Positions 1 to 8,384 of a stretch of 47,937 nucleotides of DNA are shown piece by piece; position 1 is the stretch's first letter, and each line of letters starts with the position of its first letter. The position numbers and the translations under genes are program-made. This DNA is from Hyphomicrobiales bacterium (lineage in GTDB: Bacteria > Pseudomonadota > Alphaproteobacteria > Rhizobiales > Beijerinckiaceae), in contig JAFAHO010000146.1 of assembly GCA_019237205.1 (NCBI GenBank), forward strand, positions 1 to 47,937, read 5' to 3'. Below the pieces are notes generated by a model that did no database searches, was not told where the DNA came from, and saw nothing but the letters and a program-made list of their open reading frames with translations.

Positions 1-361
1 CCGCGGCGCCCGCATCCGACTCGAGCGCCACGACCTTAGCCCCCATCAATTCGAGGAGCGCTGCGCCGTAGCCGGATCCGCCGCCAACGTCGAGCGCCCG
101 GTCGCCGGCTTTGACGGCGACGGCCTGAAGCATCCGTGCAAGGGTGAGAGGAGGCAGCAACCGCCGGGTTCTAGCGCCCCGCGCCGGGATTTCTCGATCG
201 AGATAGGCGAGCGCGGTGAAGTCCGGCGCTACAAACCGTTCGCGTGGCGTCTCGAGAAAGGCCGCGAGCACTTCCCGGTCGACGACGTCGCCTGTCCGCA
301 GCTGAGAGTTCACCATAGCGAGACGCTGTTCCCGCTGCGATTCAGCTGAAGTCGCCGCCAT
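1..361 (-). CDS. pcm: protein-L-isoaspartate O-methyltransferase (partial, C-terminus off the left edge)
   Basis: The visible 120 residues read as the N-terminal part of a PIMT-family methyltransferase, which uses S-adenosylmethionine to methylate isoaspartyl residues and so repair damaged proteins. The start MAATSAESQREQRLAMVNSQ, with the following QLRTGDVVD, is typical of alphaproteobacterial PIMT. The SAM-binding motif I appears as LDVGGGSGYGAALL at about residues 91-104, followed by an acidic-ended strand (VVALESDAG). A second in-frame Met at 316 is also possible; 361 is preferred because the residues between the two fit the family. The ribosome-binding site is weak. The gene continues beyond the window, so the remaining SAM-binding and substrate regions cannot be judged. 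Confidence 0.85.
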   Translation of the reverse strand, partial: MAATSAESQREQRLAMVNSQLRTGDVVDREVLAAFLETPRERFVAPDFTALAYLDREIPARGARTRRLLPPLTLARMLQAVAVKAGDRALDVGGGSGYGAALLELMGAKVVALESDAGAA

Positions 362-592
362 TGGATTCCGCCCCACGAATGGACGTCGCCGCCCTCAATA
401 AACCCTTGGGATCTAACGCCGTTCCCCTGTAGATATCGGCGGTAAGTTGCGGCGGAGTTCCGGCAAACAAAGACGCCGACGAATCGCTTATTCTCGCTAA
501 CGAGAGACTTGCCGCCAGAGCCCGCCACAACAAGGGAGGCGAAATCCTTCAACGTCGATAAGCATCAGCGAACTTACAGTCAAGGACGCGCC

Positions 593-625
593 GGGCCACG
601 CCCAGGGCCACGCCGGGGCCACGCC
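593..625. repeat. three tandem copies of GGGCCACGCC
   Basis: The decamer GGGCCACGCC occurs at 593-602, 605-614 and 616-625, spaced 12 and 11 bases apart. No function is apparent. Confidence 0.8.
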
Positions 626-700
626 ACGGAAGCTGTCTCGGTATGGGATGCGAGACCATAGGCTTCGGCTGGTCAAGAAGTCGCGGTCCCGCCCCTCTGC

Positions 701-731
701 CAGAACGTCCGCCCTCCAGAACGTCCGCCCT
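701..731. repeat. tandem duplication of a 16-base unit
   Basis: CAGAACGTCCGCCCTC at 701-716 is followed directly by 15 bases of a second copy at 717-731. It looks like a simple slippage duplication inside the decayed region. Confidence 0.8.
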
Positions 732-834
732 ATAGGATGCAGTTAGCAGATCAGGCGCACGCCAAGATGGGTGAAGCACAGATATCGCAGCGTCCACGAC
801 GCAGAGTACCACACGATCCGTCTGCCCGAAGAAT

Positions 835-1059
835 GTGGTCGTGGAGGAATGCGGCGAGGATGGACTGCTCGTCCCCGCGCGACACGCACCGGCGCTCGCC
901 AGCGCCATCCGGCGGCTTGCCGAGAATGATGACGTTACAAGAAAGTTCGGTATGGCCGTGCGAGAGAGGGTCGTGAGGTCCTTCGACGAGAAGAGTGTTA
1001 TCGAACAGACGCTCTATGTTTACGTGGAGCTGATTGTGGGTCTCAGGCAGGCGGCGTGA
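835..1059 (+). pseudogene. C-terminal remnant of a group 1 (GT4-type) glycosyltransferase
   Basis: The 74 residues match the C-terminal end of GT4 glycosyltransferases: GEDGLLVPARHAPALASAIR is the usual motif after the donor-binding E-x7-E region, followed by a helix ending RERVVRSFDEKSVIEQTLYVY. A full enzyme would have about 370 residues, and nothing upstream continues the homology in this frame. There is no suitable ribosome-binding site, so this is taken as the tail of a gene whose first three quarters were lost. It converges with the end of metY with only 13 bases between them. Confidence 0.65.
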
Positions 1060-1072
1060 ACCGCGCGAACCT

Positions 1073-2371
1073 CTATCGCGACGCGATCGTTGGCGGGGTC
1101 GACGCGGCGGACAGAGCCTGATCGAGATCTTCGATGATGTCCTGCGCGTGTTCGATCCCGACACTGAGCCGAATCGTTTCCGCCCTTACGCCCGCTCGAA
1201 TTTGCTGCTCAGGGGTCATTTGCCTATGGGTCGTTGAAGCTGGATGGCAGCACAGAGTACGGGTGTCGCCGATGTTGACCAGCCGCTTGATGAGTTTCAG
1301 CGCGTCGTAGAACGCCTTGGCCGCCTCCAGGCCGCCCGCGACGCCGAAGGTGAGCAGCGAGGGCGCCCGATCGCCCAGATACTTTGCCGCAAGGGCATGA
1401 TAGGGGCTGTCAGGAAAGCCGACATATTCGACCGACGCGACTCGCGGATGCCCGCGCAAGAAATGCGCGACTTCACGCGCGTTCTCGACATGGCGCTCCA
1501 TGCGTAGCGCGACGGTCTCGATGCCTTGCAAGATCAGGAAGGCGCTCATTGGCGCAAGCACGGCGCCGGTCGTTCGTTGATAGACACTGCGCGCGCGGGC
1601 GATGAACGCCTCGCGTCCGAACCTGTCCGCGTAAATCAGCCCGTGGTACGATTCGTCGGGCTCACAGAACATTGGAAACCGCGACGCTTGAGAGGTCCAG
1701 TCGAACCGGCCCGAGTCGACGATCGCGCCGCCCATCACAACGCCATGACCGCCCATAAATTTCGTCAGGGAGTGTACGACGATGTCGGCGCCGTGTTCGA
1801 TCGGCCGCAGAAGGATGGGCGTCGCTACGGTATTGTCGACTATGAGCGGCAACCCGTGCGCGTGCGCGACATGCGCGAGCGCCTCGATGTCGCAAACATT
1901 TCCCGCGGGGTTGCCGACAGATTCGCAAAAGACCGCTCGCGTAGTTTCGTCGATCAAAGGCGCGATATCCCTGGCGCGGTCGCCTTGAGCAAAGCGCGCT
2001 TGGATGCCCTGGCCCTTCAGCGTGTGAGCGAGCAGCGTGTGCGTCGTGCCATAGAGCTGGGGCGTCGAGACGATGCTGCCCCCGCGGTCGGCGAGCGTGA
2101 GAAAGGCGTAATTGAGCGCGGCCTGTCCCGATGCAACGGCGAGCGCGGCGACTCCGCCCTCAAGTTGGGCAATCCGTTGCTCCAGAATATCTGTGGTGGG
2201 ATTGGCTATGCGACTGTAGCGAAAGCCCGGGATCTCCAGATTGAAGAGCGCGGCCGCTTTGTCCGCGCTCTCAAATTCGTAGGCGACGTTTTGATAGATG
2301 GGCGGCGCCACAGCTTTGGTCGCAGGGTCGCAAATAAAGCCGCCGTGAATGGAGATGGTCTCTCTGCGCAT
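1073..2371 (-). CDS. metY: O-acetylhomoserine aminocarboxypropyltransferase / sulfhydrylase
   Basis: A 432-residue Cys/Met-metabolism PLP enzyme that most likely makes homocysteine from O-acetylhomoserine and sulfide in the cytosol. The N-terminus ([20 protein letters not shown]), the [18 protein letters not shown] motif at 51-68, and the PLP lysine K204 in [11 protein letters not shown] fit the MetY branch better than MetB or MetC; length is also normal. The start at 2371 is chosen because GGGAGG lies 8 bases upstream and the protein begins [10 protein letters not shown]; the frame stays open further upstream but without family features. It is a single gene, transcribed towards the decayed glycosyltransferase tail. 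Discriminating MetY from the related MetZ (O-succinyl substrate) is not certain from motifs alone. Confidence 0.9.
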   Translation of the reverse strand: MRRETISIHGGFICDPATKAVAPPIYQNVAYEFESADKAAALFNLEIPGFRYSRIANPTTDILEQRIAQLEGGVAALAVASGQAALNYAFLTLADRGGSIVSTPQLYGTTHTLLAHTLKGQGIQARFAQGDRARDIAPLIDETTRAVFCESVGNPAGNVCDIEALAHVAHAHGLPLIVDNTVATPILLRPIEHGADIVVHSLTKFMGGHGVVMGGAIVDSGRFDWTSQASRFPMFCEPDESYHGLIYADRFGREAFIARARSVYQRTTGAVLAPMSAFLILQGIETVALRMERHVENAREVAHFLRGHPRVASVEYVGFPDSPYHALAAKYLGDRAPSLLTFGVAGGLEAAKAFYDALKLIKRLVNIGDTRTLCCHPASTTHRQMTPEQQIRAGVRAETIRLSVGIEHAQDIIEDLDQALSAASTPPTIASR

Positions 2372-2524
2372 GGCACGCCTCCCGCACGCTCGCGGCAAGA
2401 AGCGAAAGCGCTCCCGCCTAAAGCGATGACGCGTTATCCACTGCCTCGAATCGATTGTAGTTTCAAACGAGATTTTTAGGAGGCGGCCAGGTTCGCGTCG
2501 CGACGTCTCCGGAGGCTTGGAGGG

Positions 2525-2545
2525 CGGCCGGAACATAACCGGCCG
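2525..2545 (-). terminator. hairpin after the acyl-CoA synthetase gene
   Basis: CGGCCGG and CCGGCCG (7-base perfect arms) flank a 7-base A-rich loop. It lies about 77 bases beyond the stop of the minus-strand synthetase gene. There is no T-tract, so intrinsic termination is only a suggestion. Confidence 0.35.
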
Positions 2546-2621
2546 GTGATGACGGTGGACAAAGGGGTGCGCCGTAGCCCCCGGGCCCGCCCGCCGAGCG
2601 CGCGGGGCGCGCTGATTGCGT

Positions 2622-4412
2622 TCAAAGCCGAAGGGCTCCGTTTCGAATTGCGGCGTAGCGTTCTGCGTCCAGCTGCAAATAGGTCTGCCGCTCGCGGTCA
2701 AAGACATAGAGCGGATCTTCGACGCGCGTAGGGTCGAAGCCCTGCTCGACATAGAGGCGACGTTTGGGTTTGAACGTCTCGGTGGCTTCGATCTCAACGG
2801 CGACGCGTAAAAATTGCGGCCGAGCATAGCCGGGGAGAATTTCTAGTCGGCGCGCCAGCGCGCCGAGATCGAAGCGATCGTCGATCTTCAACAGCGCCAT
2901 TCCTGCACGCCCCTCGGCGCCAGGAACTGCGACCCCATAGACGATCGCCTGCGTCACGCCAGGACAGGCCTGGAGCGCCGCCGAGACTTCGGAGGTCGAC
3001 ACGTTTTCTCCCTTCCAACGGAAGGTGTCGCCGATGCGGTTGACAAACGTGTAGAAGCCATCGGCGTCGCGGCGCATCAGATCGCCGGTTCGCATCCACG
3101 CATCCCCCGCCTTGAATACGTCGCGAAGGATTTTCTTCTCTGTCTCGGCGCCTTCGCTGTAGCCCTCAAAACGCGCGCCAGGATCCTCTCCAATGCGCCC
3201 CAAAGCCTCTCCGATTTCGGCGTCGGCGCAGCGCAGGCAGAAGCCATCCGGGCCGCGAATTGGCATTTGGATCTCGTCGTCGAAACGGACGAGCGCGATC
3301 GAGTCCCGCACCGCAAGATACGGCGGGGTCCGCCCAATCGATCCGACCTTGCTTTCGACGTTGTAAAGCCAAACATTGCCTTCCGTCGAAGCGTAGAATT
3401 CGAGAATGCGGACTGGTCCGATCCGGTCGAGAACAGCGCGCCAAACCTCCTGCGAAAGCCCGTTTCCAATGGCGATCCGCAGCTTGTGGGCCCTCTCCTC
3501 AGGGCGAACTGGCGCGGCGATGAGATAGCGGCAAAGCTCGCCGATATATTGAAACGCCGTGCACTCCCAGCGCATGACGTCGTCCCAAAATCCACGGGCG
3601 GAGAAGCGCTCGGAGATTGCGACCGAGCCACCGAAAACCAACGGAGCGCCGATCGCGACAACACCACCCACGCTGTGATGCATAGGAAGGCAGTTGTACA
3701 GCCGGTCGGTCGGGCTCAGGCCGGCGAGACCGGCAAACCAATGTGTCCAGCCGACGAGCCGATGATGACTGACCTCGGCGGCCTTCGGCAAACCGGTCGT
3801 TCCAGAAGTGAAGATCCGGAGCGCGCGATCGGCGAGGGTGACATGGCGTCGCTCGTCTTGCGAGAGCGGCTCCCCGCTCCGCGCTGAAACCGCGAGGTCA
3901 ACTTGACGCGCGTCCGACGGCCCTCCCCCGTGAGTCCAAATCTCAATCTCTTCATCGAGGCGCGCGATTGCCGCCGAGCACACTTCGGCGCATTCGGCGG
4001 CGGCGATTGCACGCCGCGCTTCGGCGACTTTCAAGGCATGGGCGAGCGCCGGCGCGCGAAGATCGGGGCTGATCAGCGCGACAATGGCGCCCACCTGGGT
4101 GAGCCCGAGCCAGATCGCGAAATACTCAGGCCGGTTGCCCATAACAAGAGCGATGCTCTCGCCGCTCGTAACTCCCACGCTAAGCGCCCATCGCGAATAT
4201 TGGTTCATCCGCGCTTCGAGCGCGCGGAAGCTGAAACACTCGCGGTCGCTCACAAACGCCGTAGCATCGCCATACTTGCGAGCCCACTCGGCAACCGCCC
4301 GCGGCAAAACACGCTCGGGATCACGAGTCGCTTGCGCGGTGGTCTCAAGAGCCCGCAACCAGGCCCTGGCCGGCGTCGTCACGGCCGCGCCGTTCGGAGT
4401 GGGCGGGTTCAT
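2622..4412 (-). CDS. long-chain acyl-CoA synthetase, FATP/very-long-chain type
   Basis: A 596-residue AMP-forming (ANL superfamily) enzyme that would activate fatty acids to acyl-CoA through an acyl-adenylate. The P-loop-like motif is present as RIFTSGTTGLPKAAEVSH, the A5 region reads EFYASTEGNVWLYN, the adenosine-contacting aspartate is in MRTGDLMRRDADGFYTFVNR, and the linker and C-terminal domain follow (GDTFRWKGENVST). The FYASTEGN and DTFRWKGENVST wording is typical of the fatty-acid transport protein (FATP/VLACS) branch rather than classical FadD. The start at 4412 has a poor ribosome-binding site, but no better in-frame start was seen. It stands alone between metY and tRNA-Cys. Chain-length preference cannot be read from the sequence. 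Confidence 0.85.
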   Translation of the reverse strand: MNPPTPNGAAVTTPARAWLRALETTAQATRDPERVLPRAVAEWARKYGDATAFVSDRECFSFRALEARMNQYSRWALSVGVTSGESIALVMGNRPEYFAIWLGLTQVGAIVALISPDLRAPALAHALKVAEARRAIAAAECAEVCSAAIARLDEEIEIWTHGGGPSDARQVDLAVSARSGEPLSQDERRHVTLADRALRIFTSGTTGLPKAAEVSHHRLVGWTHWFAGLAGLSPTDRLYNCLPMHHSVGGVVAIGAPLVFGGSVAISERFSARGFWDDVMRWECTAFQYIGELCRYLIAAPVRPEERAHKLRIAIGNGLSQEVWRAVLDRIGPVRILEFYASTEGNVWLYNVESKVGSIGRTPPYLAVRDSIALVRFDDEIQMPIRGPDGFCLRCADAEIGEALGRIGEDPGARFEGYSEGAETEKKILRDVFKAGDAWMRTGDLMRRDADGFYTFVNRIGDTFRWKGENVSTSEVSAALQACPGVTQAIVYGVAVPGAEGRAGMALLKIDDRFDLGALARRLEILPGYARPQFLRVAVEIEATETFKPKRRLYVEQGFDPTRVEDPLYVFDRERQTYLQLDAERYAAIRNGALRL

Positions 4413-4685
4413 CTCAACGCATCGCGCAGAGGAGGCAACGTGCGCGACTTCCCAGGTCTGCGCCGAACATTTGTCGCGATCAGCATAGAGACCCCTCGAT
4501 GTCGAACCTAAATCACCAGGTGAACAAAAAGCATCGCCCGTTCATTTATCGTCTTTTCGCGCCTTGCGCCTGCGTTCGCGCCCTCTTTTGCGGGCGTATG
4601 TCTGCCGCTTCGCTGTTTCTCTGACTGACGATCTGCGGGCTCAGCTTCCTATAGTACCGGAATTTCGGCTAACGGATTGATTCAA

Positions 4686-4759
4686 TGGAGGCCTCGCCCG
4701 GAATCGAACCGGGGTGCAAGGATTTGCAGTCCTCTGCGTAGCCACTCCGCCACGAGGCC
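4686..4759 (-). tRNA. tRNA-Cys (anticodon GCA)
   Basis: Read on the minus strand, the acceptor arms GGCCTCG (4759-4753) and CGAGGCC (4696-4690) pair over 7 bases. The anticodon loop reads CTGCAAA, giving anticodon GCA, the T-arm contains GGTTCGATTCC, and the 3' CCA is encoded (4688-4686) after a T discriminator base. The length of 74 with CCA is normal for tRNA-Cys. It lies between the acyl-CoA synthetase gene and pcs, and all three point left. Confidence 0.95.
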
Positions 4760-4847
4760 GGCGAGCAACGGATGTTGCGCCGCGACCGGCGGCCTATAGC
4801 AAGAATTCACGCTTCCCGGCAAGGCGGCTCCGGCCGGTGGGAGCGGT

Positions 4848-5564
4848 TCAATCCTGCGCCCACGGGGAATGCCTGAGCAGCGGCAGGGCGAGAAAATAGG
4901 CGGCAGTCACGATCAGCCCCCAGACAACCCAACCCGACGGCGACAGATTTTCGGCGACCGCGATGGCGGCAAAGCCGAACCAGGCGATGCTCATCGCGAT
5001 CGTGAGCCGGCGCAGCTTCACAACCCGGAGCGGATGAACGAAGACGACGGGCGCGAACATCAACGCCGCCGCCCCGAGGAGGACGGCCGCGCTCACGATC
5101 CATGGCGGCCGAAGAACGAAGAGATAAAGAACCACGATATTCCAGGTCGCGGGAAATCCCCGAAACCACAGGTCTTCGGTCTTCATGCGCGTGTCCGCGA
5201 AATAGAGCGCGGAAGCGATCGTGACCACCAGTCCGATCCAGAACGAGGCCTCTGTCGGCATCAGGTCTGATCGCCAGAGCGCCACGACCGGCACGAGCAC
5301 ATAGGTGAGGAAATCGATGACCAGATCGAGGACCGCGCCGTCGATCGAAGCGGCCGTCACATGCACCCGTGCGGCGCGCGCCAGAGTGCCGTCGACGCCG
5401 TCGATGAAGAGCGCCAGGCCGAGCCAGGCGAAGCATGCCGGAAAATTGCGTTCGATCGCTGCATAAAGCGCGAGAACGGCGACAGCGCCGCCGGAGGCGG
5501 TGAAGACGTGAACAGAAAATCCCGCCGCCTGGGCCACGCGAACGGGCCGCTTCTCGATCGACAT
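4848..5564 (-). CDS. pcs: phosphatidylcholine synthase
   Basis: A 238-residue integral membrane CDP-alcohol phosphotransferase. Pcs condenses choline with CDP-diacylglycerol to make phosphatidylcholine in one step, a pathway typical of plant- and animal-associated alphaproteobacteria. The catalytic signature is D58-G59-xx-A62-R63, then G76-xxx-D80-xxx-D84 after a 12-residue gap; the long gap and the following DFLTYVLVP are characteristic of Pcs rather than PgsA or PssA. Six to eight hydrophobic segments follow. The start MSIEKRPVRVAQA fits the family. The adjacent oxidoreductase is transcribed divergently with 134 bases between the starts. Confidence 0.92.
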   Translation of the reverse strand: MSIEKRPVRVAQAAGFSVHVFTASGGAVAVLALYAAIERNFPACFAWLGLALFIDGVDGTLARAARVHVTAASIDGAVLDLVIDFLTYVLVPVVALWRSDLMPTEASFWIGLVVTIASALYFADTRMKTEDLWFRGFPATWNIVVLYLFVLRPPWIVSAAVLLGAAALMFAPVVFVHPLRVVKLRRLTIAMSIAWFGFAAIAVAENLSPSGWVVWGLIVTAAYFLALPLLRHSPWAQD

Positions 5565-5698
5565 GCCCTAACTCGCCCGCCTTTCCGCGCGAAAGGAGCG
5601 CCCCTTGGGGATGCGCCAGCTTGACCTCGTCGCTTTCGCCTTATCAAATTCAAGCGGCCCAGTCTTGGCGTCCGGCGAATGCGCGTGAATCTTCGACG

Positions 5699-6913
5699 AT
5701 GAACAGCCTGAAGACATTCCCTGATCGCTCTTGCGACGTGCTCGTCGCCGGAACCGGCCTTGCGGGTCTCACTGCGGCGATCGCCTTCGCGCAGGCTGGA
5801 TTCGACGTCGTCTCATGCGGCGCAGACGAAAGGATCGGGCGCGGACGGACCGTCGCGATGCTCGACCGCTCCGCCGCCTATCTTGAGTCTCTCGGACTTT
5901 GGCCGGTGATCCGAACAGAGGCTGCGCCATTGCGCACCCTGCGCATCATCGACGATACAGGCTCCCTTTTTCCGCCCCGCCCGGTCGAGTTCCACTCCGC
6001 CGAAATCGGGCTCGACGCGTTTGGCTGGAACGTCGAGAACGATCGCATGGCTTCGGGGCTCGCGCTCGAGGCAGCGCGAACGCCGGGCCTTGAGCGCATG
6101 AGCCCCGCCGTCATGCGCTACGATTTCTCTGGCGAGAGAGCGTTGGCGCGGCTCGACGACGGGCGGGTCGTCGCATGCGCGCTTGTGATCGGAGCGGACG
6201 GACGCGATTCGCGCGCACGCCGCTCAGCCGGACTTCCAGCGCGCGGCCGGCGTTATCAGCAGAGCGCATTGACCACACTTCTCGCCCACCGACTGCCGCA
6301 TCGCGACGCGTCGACGGAGTTTCATACCTGCAACGGGCCTTTCACGCTCGTGCCGCTGCCGCCAAAAGAGGCGGCGCCGCACCGTTCGAGCCTTGTCTGG
6401 CTCATGTCCGATGAAGAGGCGCGCCGGCGGGAGACGCTTGAAGCCTCGGGGCTCGAGCGCGAGATCGAGCGTCAGGCGCGGTCGATCCTCGGCGCCATGC
6501 GGCTTGAGGGACCGTCAGGAGTGTTTCCGATGTCGCGCCAGATCGTGCCGAAGATCACATCGCAACGGCTCGCGCTGGTCGGCGATGCGGCGCACGCTTT
6601 TCCGCCGATCGGCGCACAGGGTCTCAACCTCGGCCTTCGCGACGTCAACGCGATCGTCGCCTGCGCGGTCGAGGCGCGAGGCCTGGGGCTGGACATCGGC
6701 GGCGAAGCCGTTTTGCTGAGCTACGATCGCGCGCGGCGGACGGACATCGCCATGCACACCGGCGTCGTTCACGGCCTCAATCAGGCATTGCTGACCCGAT
6801 TTGCGCCGCTCGACTTCGCCCGCGGCGCGGGCCTCGCGGCGATAGGAGCGATCGGACCCTTGCGGCGTTTCGTCATGCGCGAGGGCATCGCTCCGGGACT
6901 GGCGCGCCGATGA
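5699..6913 (+). CDS. UbiH/UbiF/COQ6-family FAD monooxygenase
   Basis: A 404-residue flavoprotein hydroxylase of the UbiH-COQ6 group, normally acting on the ring of a ubiquinone precursor. The dinucleotide-binding motif is VAGTGLAGLTAAIAFAQAG near the N-terminus, the middle DG motif is GADGRDSRARRSAGL, and the FAD ribityl motif is LVGDAAHAFPPIGAQGLNLG. Length and all three motifs are normal. The start at 5699 is chosen for its family-like N-terminus; an in-frame Met at 5621 would add an unrelated extension. Which ring position is hydroxylated cannot be read from motifs. Its stop codon lies inside a perfect 26-base palindrome. Confidence 0.85.
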   Translation: MNSLKTFPDRSCDVLVAGTGLAGLTAAIAFAQAGFDVVSCGADERIGRGRTVAMLDRSAAYLESLGLWPVIRTEAAPLRTLRIIDDTGSLFPPRPVEFHSAEIGLDAFGWNVENDRMASGLALEAARTPGLERMSPAVMRYDFSGERALARLDDGRVVACALVIGADGRDSRARRSAGLPARGRRYQQSALTTLLAHRLPHRDASTEFHTCNGPFTLVPLPPKEAAPHRSSLVWLMSDEEARRRETLEASGLEREIERQARSILGAMRLEGPSGVFPMSRQIVPKITSQRLALVGDAAHAFPPIGAQGLNLGLRDVNAIVACAVEARGLGLDIGGEAVLLSYDRARRTDIAMHTGVVHGLNQALLTRFAPLDFARGAGLAAIGAIGPLRRFVMREGIAPGLARR

Positions 6914-6936
6914 TCCGGCGGCGCGCCGCCGGATCA
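6911..6936 (+). terminator. perfect 26-base palindrome overlapping the monooxygenase stop codon
   Basis: TGATCCGGCGGCG (6911-6923) is followed immediately by its exact reverse complement CGCCGCCGGATCA (6924-6936). The first three bases are the stop codon of the monooxygenase gene. As RNA it would fold into an 11-base-pair GC-rich stem with a tetraloop. It is followed by A residues rather than T, so it may act as an mRNA-protecting stem or a factor-dependent terminator rather than a classical intrinsic one. Confidence 0.5.
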
Positions 6937-7438
6937 AAAACGCGGGATGGCCTGTTAAACAGGGAGAAAACGGGGAGAGGCGGCGTTCTGGCCGATCTCG
7001 CGGGGAAAAAGACCTTTCATTCCAATCTATTGCGCAAAATTTCGCAAGCGCCGCAACAGGACAATAACAGGGAGCTAGTTCGCGCTTATCAGGAAGATAA
7101 GAGGCGGCGGAGGAACGACAGGGAAACGTCTGCGGCGCCGCCAAGAAGCTTGCGCGCTGCCGTCTGAACGGCCCTTTGAGGAGATCCTCGAGATTTGAAA
7201 GGGGAGCGCGCCGTTAGCGCATGACTCGTGACATGTTTTGGTAGTAAAGGTCGGAAGCCGTCCCTCGAGGTGCGCTGACATGCGGGACCAGCGTTATTCA
7301 ACCTTCGACGCGGCGCGCCGCCTCGCAGCCTCATGGTCTGCCCCGCGTTTTTGGTCTCCTCCACGTCAGCAAAAAATCGGAAAGCTAACGGGCGCGGCGG
7401 GGCAGCCGCGGGGGAGTTTCATGCAGGAGAAGTTCGCG
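6937..7438. other. intergenic region upstream of cyoA
   Basis: About 500 bases with no gene that can be supported. An 85-codon frame beginning at 6910 is rich in Arg and Lys and has no recognisable features. The region should contain the promoter and any oxygen- or redox-responsive control sites of the cyo operon, but no clear operator was found. Confidence 0.5.
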
Positions 7439-8383
7439 ATGCGCTCGCTTGACCGGCCGCCGCGCTCGAAAGCGCGATCCCCGATACCTCTCGCGCTCCG
7501 CCTCTGCGGCTTGCTTGCGACGCTCGCATTGGCGGGCTGCCAGCCGAACGTGCTCGACCCGCAGGGACAGGTGGGGAGGGGCGACGCGACGATTCTCATC
7601 GATTCTGTGGCCATCATGCTGGCGATCGTGGTCCCGACCGGCGTCGTCGCGCTCGCCTTCGCCTGGTGGTTCCGCGCCTCCAACACACGCGCCATCCACC
7701 TGCCGGAATTTGAGTATTCGGGCCAGGTCGAGATGATCACCTGGTCGATCCCTCTTCTGACGATCATGCTGCTCGGCGGAGTGGCCTGGATCGGCTCGCA
7801 CGAGCTCGATCCCGCCCAGCCGCTCGCTGCGGAGGCGGCGCCGATCGACGTTCAGGTCGTCTCTCTCGACTGGAAATGGCTGTTCATCTACCCCGCGCAG
7901 CGCGTCGCCAGCGTCAATCGTCTCGTCATTCCTGCCGGCGTTCCAGTGCATTTCACCCTCACCTCCGCCAGCGTCATGAACGCTTTCTTCATCCCCGACC
8001 TCGGCAGCATGATCTACACGATGAATCGCATGGCGACGGACCTCAACCTGATCGCCGACAAGCCCGGCGAGTTCCTGGGCGAGTCGGCCATGTTCAGCGG
8101 GGACGGTTTTGCCGACATGCATTTCAATGTCGAAGCGGTCCCGCCCGACCAGTTCAAAGCCTGGGTTGAGGAGACGCGCTCGAGCGGCGGCAAGACGCTC
8201 GACGCCGACGCCTACAAGGAACTCTCGAAGCAGAGCATCAAAGTCGCGCCGTTTGTCTTCTCGGACATCGAGCCGGACCTCTTTCAGAAGGTCCTGACCC
8301 AGGCTCTGCCTCCCGGGCCCGGACCCAAGCCCGGCCCGGTGGTGGACGCGGATTCATGGTTGGCTTGGTGCGGGGGGAAGTAG
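7439..8383 (+). CDS. cyoA: cytochrome bo3 ubiquinol oxidase subunit II
   Basis: A 314-residue lipoprotein subunit of the haem-copper quinol oxidase that sits in the inner membrane with its cupredoxin-like domain on the periplasmic side. The signal peptide ends in a lipobox LALAGC, giving lipid-modified Cys34. Two membrane segments follow (about residues 50-74 and 92-114), then the COX2-like domain with [15 protein letters not shown]. The CuA ligand set (C-x3-C-x3-H) is absent: the corresponding stretch reads [12 protein letters not shown], as expected for an enzyme oxidising quinol rather than cytochrome c. The start at 7439 has GGAG nine bases upstream; an in-frame ATG at 7421 is an alternative. 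First gene of cyoABCD. Confidence 0.93.
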   Translation: MRSLDRPPRSKARSPIPLALRLCGLLATLALAGCQPNVLDPQGQVGRGDATILIDSVAIMLAIVVPTGVVALAFAWWFRASNTRAIHLPEFEYSGQVEMITWSIPLLTIMLLGGVAWIGSHELDPAQPLAAEAAPIDVQVVSLDWKWLFIYPAQRVASVNRLVIPAGVPVHFTLTSASVMNAFFIPDLGSMIYTMNRMATDLNLIADKPGEFLGESAMFSGDGFADMHFNVEAVPPDQFKAWVEETRSSGGKTLDADAYKELSKQSIKVAPFVFSDIEPDLFQKVLTQALPPGPGPKPGPVVDADSWLAWCGGK

Positions 8384-8384
8384 C

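Larger units (their letters stand above)
362..834. other. non-coding, apparently decayed stretch
   Basis: No convincing gene is seen between the pcm start and the glycosyltransferase remnant. The segment contains two short tandem repeats (593-625 and 701-731), and the open frames crossing it have no recognisable protein features. Together with the remnant at 835-1059 it looks like a decay or rearrangement scar rather than a normal promoter region, although it must also hold the pcm promoter. Confidence 0.5.

Noticed and set aside
1526-2479. 317-codon open frame on the plus strand opposite metY
   Set aside because: Antisense frame created by high GC content; no motifs, and metY on the other strand is certain.
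2372-2520. SAM-II riboswitch upstream of metY
   Set aside because: The pseudoknot core could not be matched by eye; a covariance search would be needed to call it.
6910-7167. 85-codon frame overlapping the monooxygenase stop as ATGA
   Set aside because: Basic, low-complexity translation with no ribosome-binding site; its start lies within the palindrome.
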